From: Streptomyces sp. SM10
GTDB taxonomy: Bacteria > Actinomycetota > Actinomycetes > Streptomycetales > Streptomycetaceae
Assembly (NCBI RefSeq): GCF_002910915.1
Contig: NZ_NEUF01000119.1
Location: 1-64,000 of the forward strand
Length of the DNA stretch: 64,000 nt
Direction: 5' to 3'
Shown piece after piece: positions 8,108 through 15,516 of the stretch; positions within the stretch are counted from its first letter, which is position 1; every line of letters starts with the position of its first letter. The notes under the pieces were generated by a model, which made no database searches, was not told where the DNA came from, and was given only the letters and a program-made list of their open reading frames with translations. A program made the translations under genes and the position numbers.

Positions 8108-8647
8108 ATGGGTGGAAACGACGAGGCGGAGCGCCCGGACCGGGAGCGGGACACCGGCGCGGAACCGGCGGCTGCGGAACCGGCTGGTGCGGAACCGGCG
8201 GGTGGCATCGTCGTCGGCGAGTTCGACGGCGGAGCGGTCGCGGCCGGGCTCCGGGCCGAGGCCGAGGACGCCGGCAGGCGGATCGGCAGGGCGCAGGGCA
8301 CGCACGTACCGCCGCCCGTGGTGGCTCCGGTCCCGGGCGGCATCGCCATCGGCCGGATGACCGGGGGCGCGGCGGCCTCCGGTACCGATGCGCGCTCCAC
8401 CGACCGGTCGGAACGGCTCATCGAGGCGACGCCTCAGCTGGTGGACGCGCTCAGGCTGTTGCGCGGCGAGTCGGGTGAGCTGCGGAGCGAGGCGGCGGAG
8501 GCCGAGCGGGAGATCCAGGCCACCGGTGGGGTGGAAGGGGGCCGACTGCGGCGGCTGGCGGCGCTGGCGGGCCGGGCAGCCGGGTCCGTGGGCGGGCAGA
8601 CGGCGGCCGGAGTTGCCGCAGGGGTGATCTCCGGAATGCTGCCATGA
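8108..8647 (+). CDS. Small protein with two copies of the shared Gly-rich motif
   Basis: 179 residues, starting at the ATG after GGGGAGCGGGAC. Two motif copies are visible: GGIVVGEFDGGAVAAG within residues 31-52 and GGIAIGRMTGGAAASG within 76-97. Both follow the pattern G-G-h-x-h-G-x-h-x-G-G-A-x-A-x-G-x-x-A seen at the C-terminus of the upstream protein. A charged helical region follows (about 100-150), then an Ala/Gly-rich tail (AGSVGGQTAAGVAAGVISGM) that may insert in or lie on the membrane. It overlaps the next gene by 4 bases (ATGA), so they are translationally coupled. Function unknown; adaptor or scaffold is a guess. Confidence 0.78.
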   Translation: MGGNDEAERPDRERDTGAEPAAAEPAGAEPAGGIVVGEFDGGAVAAGLRAEAEDAGRRIGRAQGTHVPPPVVAPVPGGIAIGRMTGGAAASGTDARSTDRSERLIEATPQLVDALRLLRGESGELRSEAAEAEREIQATGGVEGGRLRRLAALAGRAAGSVGGQTAAGVAAGVISGMLP

Positions 8648-9432
8648 GGGGATGGGACGCCCGGCGGCAGCGCTGGGAGCCCTCCCCGGCCCCGGACACC
8701 AAGCAGCCGTACGCCGTGGAACGGGGCCTGCGGATCGCGGCCCTCGCGCTGACGGTGGCGGTGGTGGGCACGGTCGCCCTCGGCGGCGGACGGCTGCTGT
8801 TCCGCGACGACGAGGCGCACGGGGTCGAGTCGTCCGCGGAGGCCACCCCCAGCGGGACCGAGGAGAGCGGAACCGCCCCGGGCGCAGGCGGGACCGAGGA
8901 GGGCGACGCCGGAACGGAGGAGGGCGACGCAGGGAGCGCGTCCCCCACGGCCGAGGAACCGCCGCCCGGCTTTGTGACGGAGGAGGACACCGAGGGCTTC
9001 GGTGTCCAGGTCAGGGAGAGCTGGGAGCGACGGGCGGAGCAGCGCGAGGAGGGCGTCGTCGTCTACTACGAGACGGACGGCGGGGAGGGCTTCCTGCAGG
9101 TCTACCGGATTTCCGAGCCGGGCTACACCCCGTACGACGCCCTGGAGGAGACCGACCGGCTGGTGGGCAAGCTCGACGGCTACGAGCGTCTGAGACTGGA
9201 CGACCTGGCCCCGGCCGACGGATCGCAGGCCGCTGAACTGGAGTACCTGGTACCGCGCGAGAACGGGACGGTACGCCGGTCGCTGCTCAGGGCCTTCGTC
9301 GCCGAGGACGGGGTGCGCTGGGTGGTCCTGGTCGCCGGCCCCGAGGACGAATGGGACGGCACCTACGCGGAGTCGGCATCGGTGGCGGCCGACTCGTTCT
9401 GCCCGCAGGGCTACTGCCCGGCCACGTCCTGA
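8644..9432 (+). CDS. Single-pass membrane protein with acidic linker and outer domain
   Basis: 262 residues. A short basic head is followed by a transmembrane helix at about 30-48 (IAALALTVAVVGTVALGG), a Gly/Glu/Thr-rich linker containing EEGDAGTEEGDAG, and an outer domain (about 108-262) ending in a cysteine pair (FCPQGYC). The outer domain has the layout of small serine/threonine-kinase-like sensor partners in actinomycetes but I cannot name it. Coupled to the preceding gene by the ATGA overlap, so the three proteins probably act together at the membrane. Confidence 0.75.
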   Translation: MRGWDARRQRWEPSPAPDTKQPYAVERGLRIAALALTVAVVGTVALGGGRLLFRDDEAHGVESSAEATPSGTEESGTAPGAGGTEEGDAGTEEGDAGSASPTAEEPPPGFVTEEDTEGFGVQVRESWERRAEQREEGVVVYYETDGGEGFLQVYRISEPGYTPYDALEETDRLVGKLDGYERLRLDDLAPADGSQAAELEYLVPRENGTVRRSLLRAFVAEDGVRWVVLVAGPEDEWDGTYAESASVAADSFCPQGYCPATS

Positions 9433-9500
9433 GTCCGTGTGCCCGGGCGGTCCGTGTGCCCGGGCGGTCCGTGCGCCCGGGCGGTCCGTGCGCCCGGGCG
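9433..9500. repeat. Four 17-bp tandem repeats after the operon stop codon
   Basis: Unit GTCCGTGYGCCCGGGCG, four copies at 9433, 9450, 9467 and 9484, beginning at the base after the TGA. Copies 1-2 have T and copies 3-4 have C at position 8. Each unit contains the palindrome GCCCGGGC. Confidence 0.9.
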
Positions 9501-9678
9501 GTCCGGGCACCCCGTCGGCAGGGCGGAACGCCTCCTCCCGCAGGACCTGCCCGGAATCCGGTGATGCAGCCGACCCGCCGCTCCCGCCGCCGACCCTGAG
9601 GGCCGAGGCGTGCTCGACGGGCGGTGTCCGGGGGGCGGTGCCACGCTGAAGAGACTGGATCTTCGGAAGGGAACCGCT

Positions 9679-10476
9679 GTGATCACCACCGATTTCGTCC
9701 CCGGTTCGCCCTGCTGGCTGGACCTCGGGACGCCCGACGTCCGGGCCGCCGCCGCGTTCTACGGCACGGTCCTCGGCTGGAGCTTCGAGCCGATGGGCTC
9801 ACCCGAGGAGCCCGAGGGCGGCATGTTCCGCAAGGACGGCGGCATCGTCGCGGGGCTCGGCAGGCTCACCGAGGAGGGCGCCCGTTCCGCCTGGATGATC
9901 TACTACAGCGTCGCCGACGCCGAGAGCACCACCAGGGCGGTGGAGGCCGCGAACGGCACGGTGCGGCTGGCACCGAGGGACCTCGACGCGTGGGGCCGGA
10001 TGGCCCAGTACACCGACCCGCAGGGGGCCCAGTTCGCCGTGTGGCAGCCCGGGAGCACCAAGGGCGTGGACCTGGTGGACGCCCCGGGCTCGCTGTCGTG
10101 GACGGAGCTGTACACGACGGACGCCGCGGCGGCGAAGGAGTTCTACGGCACGGTCCTCGGCTGGCAGTTCGGTGAGATGGAGATGCCGGGCGGCGGGGCG
10201 TACACCCTGATCACGCCCTCCGGGCTCCCTGAGGACCGCATGCACGGCGGCCTCATGGAACTGTCCGGGCAGCACCTCGCGCGGACGGGCGGCCAGGGGT
10301 ACTGGCACCCGGTGTTCGCCGTCACCGACTGCGATGCAGCGGTCGCCGAGGTCACCGGCAACGGGGGCAGCCTGCAGATGGGCCCCGACGACGCGGAAGG
10401 GGTCGGCCGGCTGGCCGTCTGCCTCGATCCGTGGGGAGCGGAGTTCGTGGTGCTCGCCCCTGCCGCCCGGAGCTGA
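9679..10476 (+). CDS. Double VOC/glyoxalase-fold protein
   Basis: 265 residues from the GTG after GGAAGG (9665-9670). Two VOC (vicinal oxygen chelate) modules are visible: residues about 5-120 (WLDLGTPDVRAAAAFYGTVL) and 135-260 (WTELYTTDAAAAKEFYGTVL). This is the layout of actinobacterial CFP30B-like proteins. The family includes glyoxalases, dioxygenases and antibiotic-binding proteins; the classical metal ligands are not all obvious, so the reaction stays open. A strong hairpin 50 bases downstream ends the unit. Confidence 0.85.
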   Translation: MITTDFVPGSPCWLDLGTPDVRAAAAFYGTVLGWSFEPMGSPEEPEGGMFRKDGGIVAGLGRLTEEGARSAWMIYYSVADAESTTRAVEAANGTVRLAPRDLDAWGRMAQYTDPQGAQFAVWQPGSTKGVDLVDAPGSLSWTELYTTDAAAAKEFYGTVLGWQFGEMEMPGGGAYTLITPSGLPEDRMHGGLMELSGQHLARTGGQGYWHPVFAVTDCDAAVAEVTGNGGSLQMGPDDAEGVGRLAVCLDPWGAEFVVLAPAARS

Positions 10477-10529
10477 ACCCGGGCCGACGGCCCCGGAACC
10501 AGAGGCCCCCGCCCCGACAGCCGGACATG

Positions 10530-10566
10530 GGAAATCCCCGACCGCAATTGCGGACCGGGGATTTCC
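10530..10566. terminator. Nested hairpin after the VOC gene
   Basis: Arms GGAAATCCCCG (10530-10540) and CGGGGATTTCC (10556-10566) pair exactly. The loop itself contains the perfect palindrome CCGCAATTGCGG (10542-10553). Confidence 0.75.
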
Positions 10567-10571
10567 TCACG

Positions 10572-10577
10572 TATATT
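10572..10577 (+). promoter_or_regulatory. Candidate -10 of the helicase gene
   Basis: TATATT, unusually AT-rich for this genome, immediately after the nested hairpin and 78 bases before the helicase start. No clear -35 was found; that position falls inside the hairpin. Confidence 0.4.
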
Positions 10578-10585
10578 GAGTGGTT

Positions 10586-10622
10586 CTGTGCGCCCACAGA
10601 AAAAGGCCCCTCACCGGGGGCC
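10586..10622 (+). promoter_or_regulatory. Two leader hairpins before the HelD-type gene
   Basis: CTGTG-N4-CACAG (10586-10599) followed by AAAA, then GGCCCC-N6-GGGGCC (10605-10622). Both would lie in the helicase mRNA leader, where they could act as an attenuator. Confidence 0.45.
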
Positions 10623-10654
10623 ACTAGAAACACCATATCCGGCAGGGAGCGATT

Positions 10655-12892
10655 TTGTCAACTCGCGAAAACGTCGAATTGCAGAAGGAGCAGGAATTCA
10701 TCGACCGGCTCTACGACCGTGTCGACGAGCTGCGCGGGATCACCGCGCAGCGTGTCGAGGACGCGTTGACCCCGGTGGGGAACGGCCTGCAGGCCCGGTT
10801 GGAGCGCGATGTCCTCGTCTCCGAGCGTTCGGGTCTGCTCGCCGCCCTGAATGCGGTGGACGGCTCCCTGTGCTTCGGCCGTATCGATCTCCGGGACGGC
10901 GCCGCGCACCATATCGGCCGTATCGGAATTCGTGAGGACGACACCGCACACACGCCCCTTCTGATCGACTGGCGGGCGCCGGTCGCACGGCCCTTCTATC
11001 TCGCCACCGGGCATACGCCGATGGGTCTGCGCCGGCGCAGACACCTCACCACCGAGGGCCGCACGGTGACCGAGCTCCACGACGAGATCCTCGATCTGGG
11101 CGACGACGAGCGCAGCGGCTTCGAGGACCCGACCGGTGACGCCGTGCTGCTCGCCGCGCTCAGCTCCGCCCGTACCGGCCGCATGGGCGACATCGTGCGG
11201 ACGATCCAGGCGGAGCAGGACCGGATCATCCGTGCGCCGCACCGTGGTGTCCTCGTCGTCGAGGGCGGCCCCGGCACGGGCAAGACGGCGGTCGCGCTGC
11301 ACCGTGCGGCCTTCCTCCTCTACGAGCACCGCGAGCTGCTGGCCAAGCGCGCGGTCCTGGTCGTGGGCCCCAACCCGGCCTTCCTCCGCTACATCGGCGA
11401 GGTGCTTCCCGCGCTCGGCGAGACCGGGGTCATGCTCGCCACGCAGGCCGAGCTGTTCCCCGGCGTCCATGCCCGGGGGGCCGACAGCCCCCGCGCGGCG
11501 GCCGTCAAGGGCGGGGCGGGGATGGCCGAGGCGCTCGCCCTGGCCGTACGCGACCGGCAGGCGCTGCCGGAGCCCGGCGCACCTGTGGTCGTCCGGCACG
11601 ACGACGGTGACCTCGTGCTGGACTGGGAGATCGCCTACGAGGCCCGGCAGGCGGCCCGCGAGACCCGGCTGCCGCACAACCTCGCGCGGCCGTACTTCAC
11701 CTTCCACGTCATCGACGCACTGACCGCGCAGCTCACCGAACGCATCGGCGCGGACCCCTACGGCGGCCCGAACTTCCTGGGCGCGGACGACGTCGCCCAG
11801 CTCGGCAAGGGTGTCGCCACGAGCGAGGAGGTCCACGCCGCGATCGGTGACCTGTGGCCGCTGCTCACCCCGCAGGAGTTCCTCGCCGACTACCTGGCGG
11901 AGCCGGTGTACCTGGCCGACGAGGACGCCGACGCCATCCGGCGCGCTCCCGGCGACGGTGGGTGGACCCCCGCCGACGTGCCGCTCCTCGACGAGGCGGC
12001 CGAGCTGCTCGGGTCCGACGACAGTGCCGAGCGGGCCGCCGCCGAGGCCGAGCGCCAGGAGCGGGTCGCCTACGCGCAGGGTGTCCTGGACCTGTCGCTG
12101 GGGTCGGAGACGTACGAGTTCGAGGACGAGGAGGAGTCGGAGATCCTCGCCGCCCACAACATCATCGACGCCGAGCGGATGGCCGAGCGCCACGAGGAGG
12201 CCGACCACCGGAGCGCCGCCGAGCGGGCGGCCGCCGACCGGACCTGGGCGTTCGGGCACATCATCGTCGACGAGGCGCAGGAGCTGTCGCCGATGGCGTG
12301 GCGGCTGCTGATGCGGCGGTCGCCGACCCGCTCGCTGACCCTCGTCGGTGACCCGGCGCAGACCTCGGAGGAGGCGGGCGTCGGCTCGTGGAACAGGATC
12401 CTGGAGCCCTACGTCGGTGACCGTTTCGAGCACGTGCGCCTGGGGGTCAACTACCGTACGCCCGCCGAGATCATGGAGTTGGCGGCCAGGGTGATACAGG
12501 CCGAGGACCCGTCGTTCGAGCCGCCCGGCTCGGTGCGGTCCACCGGCGAGGCGCCGTGGACGCGGGACGCCGGTGCGGATCTCGCGGGCGCGGTGGCGCG
12601 GGCCGTCGAGGAGCTGACGCCCGGGGAGGGGCGCCTCGCGGTGATCGCGCCGCGCGAGTTGCACGAGGAGATCGCGGGCCCGCTCGACGGGGTCACGGCG
12701 GGCGACGAACCCGACCTCACGCGTGCTGTGGTGCTGCTCGGCCCGCGCGAGGCGAAGGGCCTGGAGTTCGACCACGTCCTGGTCGTGGAGCCGGGGCGGT
12801 TCGGGACCAGCGACCTGTACGTGGCGCTGACCCGGGCGACGCAGCGGCTGGGCGTCGTGCACCGGGAGGGGCTGCCGGAGTCGCTGCGCTGA
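10655..12892 (+). CDS. helD: HelD-family RNA polymerase-associated helicase
   Basis: 745 residues from a TTG start with GGCAGGGAG upstream. The N-terminus is helical (about 1-60), fitting the coiled arm that HelD pushes into RNA polymerase channels. HelD-typical blocks GRIDLRDG and LLIDWRAPVARPFY follow near 75-118. UvrD-like ATPase motifs are present: Walker A GGPGTGKT (204-211), VDEAQELSPMAWR, GDPAQTS, NYRTPAEIM, KGLEFDHVLVVEP and YVALTRATQRLGVVH. The family uses ATP to release stalled or drug-bound RNA polymerase; the HelR branch gives rifamycin tolerance. I did not see the rifamycin-associated element upstream, so this may be the general HelD copy. Confidence 0.88.
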   Translation: MSTRENVELQKEQEFIDRLYDRVDELRGITAQRVEDALTPVGNGLQARLERDVLVSERSGLLAALNAVDGSLCFGRIDLRDGAAHHIGRIGIREDDTAHTPLLIDWRAPVARPFYLATGHTPMGLRRRRHLTTEGRTVTELHDEILDLGDDERSGFEDPTGDAVLLAALSSARTGRMGDIVRTIQAEQDRIIRAPHRGVLVVEGGPGTGKTAVALHRAAFLLYEHRELLAKRAVLVVGPNPAFLRYIGEVLPALGETGVMLATQAELFPGVHARGADSPRAAAVKGGAGMAEALALAVRDRQALPEPGAPVVVRHDDGDLVLDWEIAYEARQAARETRLPHNLARPYFTFHVIDALTAQLTERIGADPYGGPNFLGADDVAQLGKGVATSEEVHAAIGDLWPLLTPQEFLADYLAEPVYLADEDADAIRRAPGDGGWTPADVPLLDEAAELLGSDDSAERAAAEAERQERVAYAQGVLDLSLGSETYEFEDEEESEILAAHNIIDAERMAERHEEADHRSAAERAAADRTWAFGHIIVDEAQELSPMAWRLLMRRSPTRSLTLVGDPAQTSEEAGVGSWNRILEPYVGDRFEHVRLGVNYRTPAEIMELAARVIQAEDPSFEPPGSVRSTGEAPWTRDAGADLAGAVARAVEELTPGEGRLAVIAPRELHEEIAGPLDGVTAGDEPDLTRAVVLLGPREAKGLEFDHVLVVEPGRFGTSDLYVALTRATQRLGVVHREGLPESLR

Positions 12893-12944
12893 GGCGACGC
12901 TTCGGCGGAAGGAAGCCCCGTGCGGTCGGTCGGCGTGGGTCCGG

Positions 12945-12986
12945 GTGCTCGGCCTCGCCGCCCGATCGGCCGGCGAGGCCGAGCAC
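12945..12986. terminator. 16-bp hairpin after the helicase
   Basis: Arms 12945-12960 (GTGCTCGGCCTCGCCG) and 12971-12986 pair exactly, loop 10 bases. Likely terminator. Confidence 0.75.
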
Positions 12987-13043
12987 ACGGGTGCCGGGTG
13001 TCAGGTGGCGTGCCCGGCCCCCCCTGCGACGCTCCCTCGCTCA

Positions 13044-13076
13044 GCGCTCGGGTCCCGAGTCTCGGGACCCGAGCGC
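13044..13076. repeat. 33-base near-continuous palindrome
   Basis: Arms GCGCTCGGGTCCCGAG (13044-13059) and its exact complement (13061-13076) with a single central T. Such a tight dyad would extrude as a cruciform or bind a dimer rather than form a normal loop. Confidence 0.8.
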
Positions 13077-13100
13077 CGGTCCCGCCGGGTTCACCCTTTC

Positions 13101-13121
13101 GAGGGCCGGAATGCGGCCCTC
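13101..13121. repeat. 8-bp hairpin
   Basis: GAGGGCCG (13101-13108) pairs with CGGCCCTC (13114-13121), loop 5 bases; the third hairpin of the cluster. Confidence 0.6.
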
Positions 13122-13277
13122 CGCCCGAGGCTCGGGCTTCGGGATCCGGGCGTCGGGATCCGAGGGCCGGGATTCGAGCGGTGCCTTCAACCGGTAGGGA
13201 AAGAAGGGGGGTTCAGGCATACCGCCCCGCCCTCCCTGACCCGTCACGGCCAGCAAGTATGACTAATCGTGACCGAC

Positions 13278-13307
13278 TTGCGGCAGAGCGTGGCGACTGC
13301 TTACGGT
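13278..13307 (+). promoter_or_regulatory. Promoter candidate for the zinc/HTH gene
   Basis: TTGCGG (13278-13283), 18-base spacer, TACGGT (13302-13307); resembles a housekeeping-sigma promoter. Confidence 0.45.
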
Positions 13308-13383
13308 GCGAGAACCAAGCGACCCCGACGCGGTGTTGGCACACCGGGCCGGGGTCTGACCACACGATCGAAGGCCCGATCCC

Positions 13384-14472
13384 ATGGATACCCAGCACCC
13401 TAGCTCCGCCCTCCACACCCCCGCACCCTCGCGTCCGTACCCGATGGCCAGGCCCGGTTACGGCAAGCGCTCCATGCCGGGTCAACTCCCGCGCCGGTCC
13501 GAGGACTTCGCCCTGCTGCCCGCGCGTGAGCGGTACGTCGCCGGATTCCTCGACCACCTCCCCGACGGCGCGTCGATGGACGTCAAGAGCCTCGCCAGGC
13601 AACTGCCGCTGTACGGCCAGCAGGCCGTCGGTTCGGCCCTGAAGGCACTGGCGGCCGCCGGGTATCTGCGCCGCGTACGGTGCCTCGTGGGCGAGCTGGG
13701 GCAAGTCCGCTGGGTCACACGGACGTTCTGGTCGCGCACGGCCCGCGACAACGAGTGGTGGGCCGCCACCGAGGTCACCACGACGGCGCCCGCCGCCCCG
13801 CCGGTGGTGCCCGCCCCGGCAGCGCCCTCCGCCCCGGCCCCCGAGCCCGTCACCGCACCCCCGCCTCCGGTCCTCGGTGAGCCCCCGGCCGCAGCGGCAC
13901 ACGAACACGAACCCGCAGCAGGGCACGGACCCGTCGTGACGTCCGCGCCCAGCGCAGTGGCTGCGCGGCCCACGCCCGCCGAGTCCGCCCCCGGGGTGCC
14001 GCAGCAACGGCCCCCGGCCTCCGTGGAGTCCCCCGCCTACCGCGCCCTCGCACAGCTCGGCCGTGTCGACTCCCGCCTGGCCCTGTCCGCCGCCGACTGC
14101 GCGGTCCTGGAGGCCCTCGCCGCCGCGTGGTTCGCGCGCGGCGTGGACGCGGACTACCTCACGCAGGCCCTCACCGCCGGGCTCCCCGCCCAGGTCGGCT
14201 CCCCCGTCGGCCTCGTACGCCGCCGCCTCACCGACAAGATCCCGCCGCACGCCCCCACCGCTCCGGCACCGCCCGCACCGGGCACCCCCGTGCACCGCGT
14301 GATGCTGGAGTGCACCAAGTGCGGCACCCCGGGGCGCCCGGAAGCCCTGCCCGACGGGCTCTGCCGCCCGTGCCGCGCACCCGGGCAGGACGAGGCTCCG
14401 GTGGAGCGGCCCAGCGAGCAGGATGTGCGGACGTTCGCCGCCGGGCTGAGGACCTTGCTGAAGTCCCCCTGA
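13384..14472 (+). CDS. Winged-helix regulator-like protein with C4 zinc motif
   Basis: 362 residues. Residues about 40-105 look like a MarR-type winged helix (MDVKSLARQLPLYGQQAVGS, LKALAAAGYLRRVR). A long Pro/Ala linker follows (about 130-210), then a helical region and a four-cysteine motif near 305-330 (CTKCGTPGRPEALPDGLCRPC), probably a zinc ribbon. This helix-turn-helix plus zinc-ribbon layout occurs repeatedly in Streptomyces genomes; the targets are unknown. The ATG has GAAGG about 10 bases upstream. It stands alone, with a promoter candidate at 13278-13307. Confidence 0.75.
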   Translation: MDTQHPSSALHTPAPSRPYPMARPGYGKRSMPGQLPRRSEDFALLPARERYVAGFLDHLPDGASMDVKSLARQLPLYGQQAVGSALKALAAAGYLRRVRCLVGELGQVRWVTRTFWSRTARDNEWWAATEVTTTAPAAPPVVPAPAAPSAPAPEPVTAPPPPVLGEPPAAAAHEHEPAAGHGPVVTSAPSAVAARPTPAESAPGVPQQRPPASVESPAYRALAQLGRVDSRLALSAADCAVLEALAAAWFARGVDADYLTQALTAGLPAQVGSPVGLVRRRLTDKIPPHAPTAPAPPAPGTPVHRVMLECTKCGTPGRPEALPDGLCRPCRAPGQDEAPVERPSEQDVRTFAAGLRTLLKSP

Positions 14473-14489
14473 CCCGGCCGGTGCGCGCG

Positions 14490-14655
14490 TCAGCCCACCA
14501 GCAGGTCCCGCTTCAGGTCGCGGAGGTCCCGGGCGTCCAGGCCGAGCGCCTTCTTCTCGTTGCTCCCGCAGGGACGCGGTCGGGACGCGGTCGCGCGCTC
14601 GGACTCCCTGCGCAGGTCGGAGACCGTGCGGACCGACAGCCGCTTCAGCTGCGCT
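14490..14655 (-). pseudogene. Possible 3' fragment of a lost gene
   Basis: The minus strand reads LKRLSVRTVSDLRRESERA to a stop after LDARDLRDLKRDLLVG, with nearly all codons ending in G or C, as in real genes. Upstream of about 14655 the frame runs into low-complexity repeats and there is no start codon with a ribosome site. I do not recognise the protein. It may be the tail of a deleted gene or a chance frame. Confidence 0.3.
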
Positions 14656-14702
14656 CCGCGGTGCGGTGCCGGGCCGGTCAGCCGCCGGTCGCCGGGCGTC
14701 CG

Positions 14703-14737
14703 TCGCCGGTCGCCGGTCGCCGGTCGCCGGTCGCCGG
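14703..14737. repeat. Five 7-bp tandem repeats
   Basis: TCGCCGG five times in a row, with looser copies just before. Seven-base units change frame with each unit gained or lost. Confidence 0.9.
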
Positions 14738-14788
14738 CAGGAAGCGGGATACGGGAGAGGGGCCGGGAGCCCGGGATCTCCGCGGCCC

Positions 14789-14819
14789 TTGACCTTGTCA
14801 CCGTGACAAGGTCTTCACT
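14789..14819 (+). promoter_or_regulatory. MerR-type promoter with dyad operator
   Basis: -35 TTGACC (14789-14794), 19-base spacer, -10-like TTCACT (14814-14819). The spacer region carries the perfect dyad GACCTTGTCA-CCG-TGACAAGGTC (14791-14813). An overlong 19-base spacer with a centred dyad is the hallmark of MerR-activated promoters; the MerR gene is the second gene downstream. Confidence 0.8.
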
Positions 14820-14840
14820 GTGGCCCAGGAGGTGGTCCCG

Positions 14841-15509
14841 ATGACCATGGCGAAACAGGACGCGGACGCCGCGCGGGCGCTGACGGCGCTGGAGGACGGT
14901 GACGCGTCCGTACGGCTACGGGCGGCGATGGCGGTCGGTACGGCCCCGGACCCCCGGTTCGTCGCACAGCTCGTCGAGCGGTGCTCGGTCGAGCCCGACT
15001 TCCAGGTACGCGAGCTGCTCACCTGGGCACTCACCCGGCACCCGTCGTCCCTGACGGTCGGGCCGCTCGTCGCCGAACTCCGCTCGGAGCGGGCGCAGGC
15101 ACGGAGCCAGGCGCTGCACACGCTGTCCAAGGTCGGGGACCGGCAGGCGTGGCCGGCGATCACCCGGGCGCATCTGACCGATGCCGAGGACGAGGTGGCG
15201 CGGAGCGCCTGGCGGGCAGCGGTCGTACTCGTGCCCGAAGGCGAGGAACCGGGGCTGGCCGAGGTGCTGGTGACCCAGCTCGGGCGCGGCGGGCGTGAGA
15301 CGCGGCTGAGCCTCAGCAGGGCGCTGGTCGCCCTCGGTGAGGTGATCGTGGAGCCCCTGCGCGCCGCGGCGGCGGACCCCGACCCGCGCGTGCGCCTGCA
15401 CGCGGGGGCCACGGAACTGCTGCTGCGCGACCCGGATGCCGGTTTCGAGTGCGCGATCGAGGAGGCGAAGCGCATCGTGGCCCTGGGTGCGTACGGCCGG
15501 GAGGAGTGA
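14841..15509 (+). CDS. HEAT-repeat protein
   Basis: 222 residues. It consists of alpha-helical pairs with HEAT-type spacing (for example DGDASVRLRAAMAVGTAPDP, PDPRVRLHAGATELLLRDPD), forming a protein-binding solenoid. A GTG at 14820 is in frame, but it overlaps the promoter -10; AGGAGG at 14827-14832 lies 8 bases before the ATG at 14841, so I choose that start. The MerR-HEAT gene starts 7 bases after its stop. Pairing with a regulator that carries the same kind of repeats suggests direct contact. No enzyme motif is seen. Confidence 0.82.
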   Translation: MTMAKQDADAARALTALEDGDASVRLRAAMAVGTAPDPRFVAQLVERCSVEPDFQVRELLTWALTRHPSSLTVGPLVAELRSERAQARSQALHTLSKVGDRQAWPAITRAHLTDAEDEVARSAWRAAVVLVPEGEEPGLAEVLVTQLGRGGRETRLSLSRALVALGEVIVEPLRAAAADPDPRVRLHAGATELLLRDPDAGFECAIEEAKRIVALGAYGREE

Positions 15510-15516
15510 CGGGGCA

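Larger units (their letters stand above)
12893..13383. other. Hairpin-rich gap after the helicase gene
   Basis: 491 bases without a credible gene. Three perfect hairpins occur in a row (listed separately), with further repeated GGGATCCG/GTCGGGATCC words near 13140-13175. The right end holds a promoter candidate for 13384. Confidence 0.5.
14473..14840. other. Gap with repeats, a reverse-strand gene fragment and a MerR promoter
   Basis: 368 bases. It holds a coding-like reverse-strand fragment (14490-14655), a short duplication GGGACGCGGTC near 14572-14593, five 7-base repeats (14703-14737) and the MerR-type promoter (14789-14819). Confidence 0.5.

Noticed and set aside
9433..9500. CRISPR-like array
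   Set aside because: The 17-bp units are directly tandem with no spacers, and no cas genes are present.
10476..10655. Rifamycin-associated element before the helicase
   Set aside because: The palindromes seen do not match the published element as I recall it, so I do not call HelR.
10658..12988. 776-residue minus-strand open frame
   Set aside because: Antisense to the HelD-type helicase, whose motifs are intact.
14820..14840. GTG start at 14820 for the HEAT protein
   Set aside because: It abuts the promoter -10 and would precede the transcript start; AGGAGG supports the ATG at 14841.
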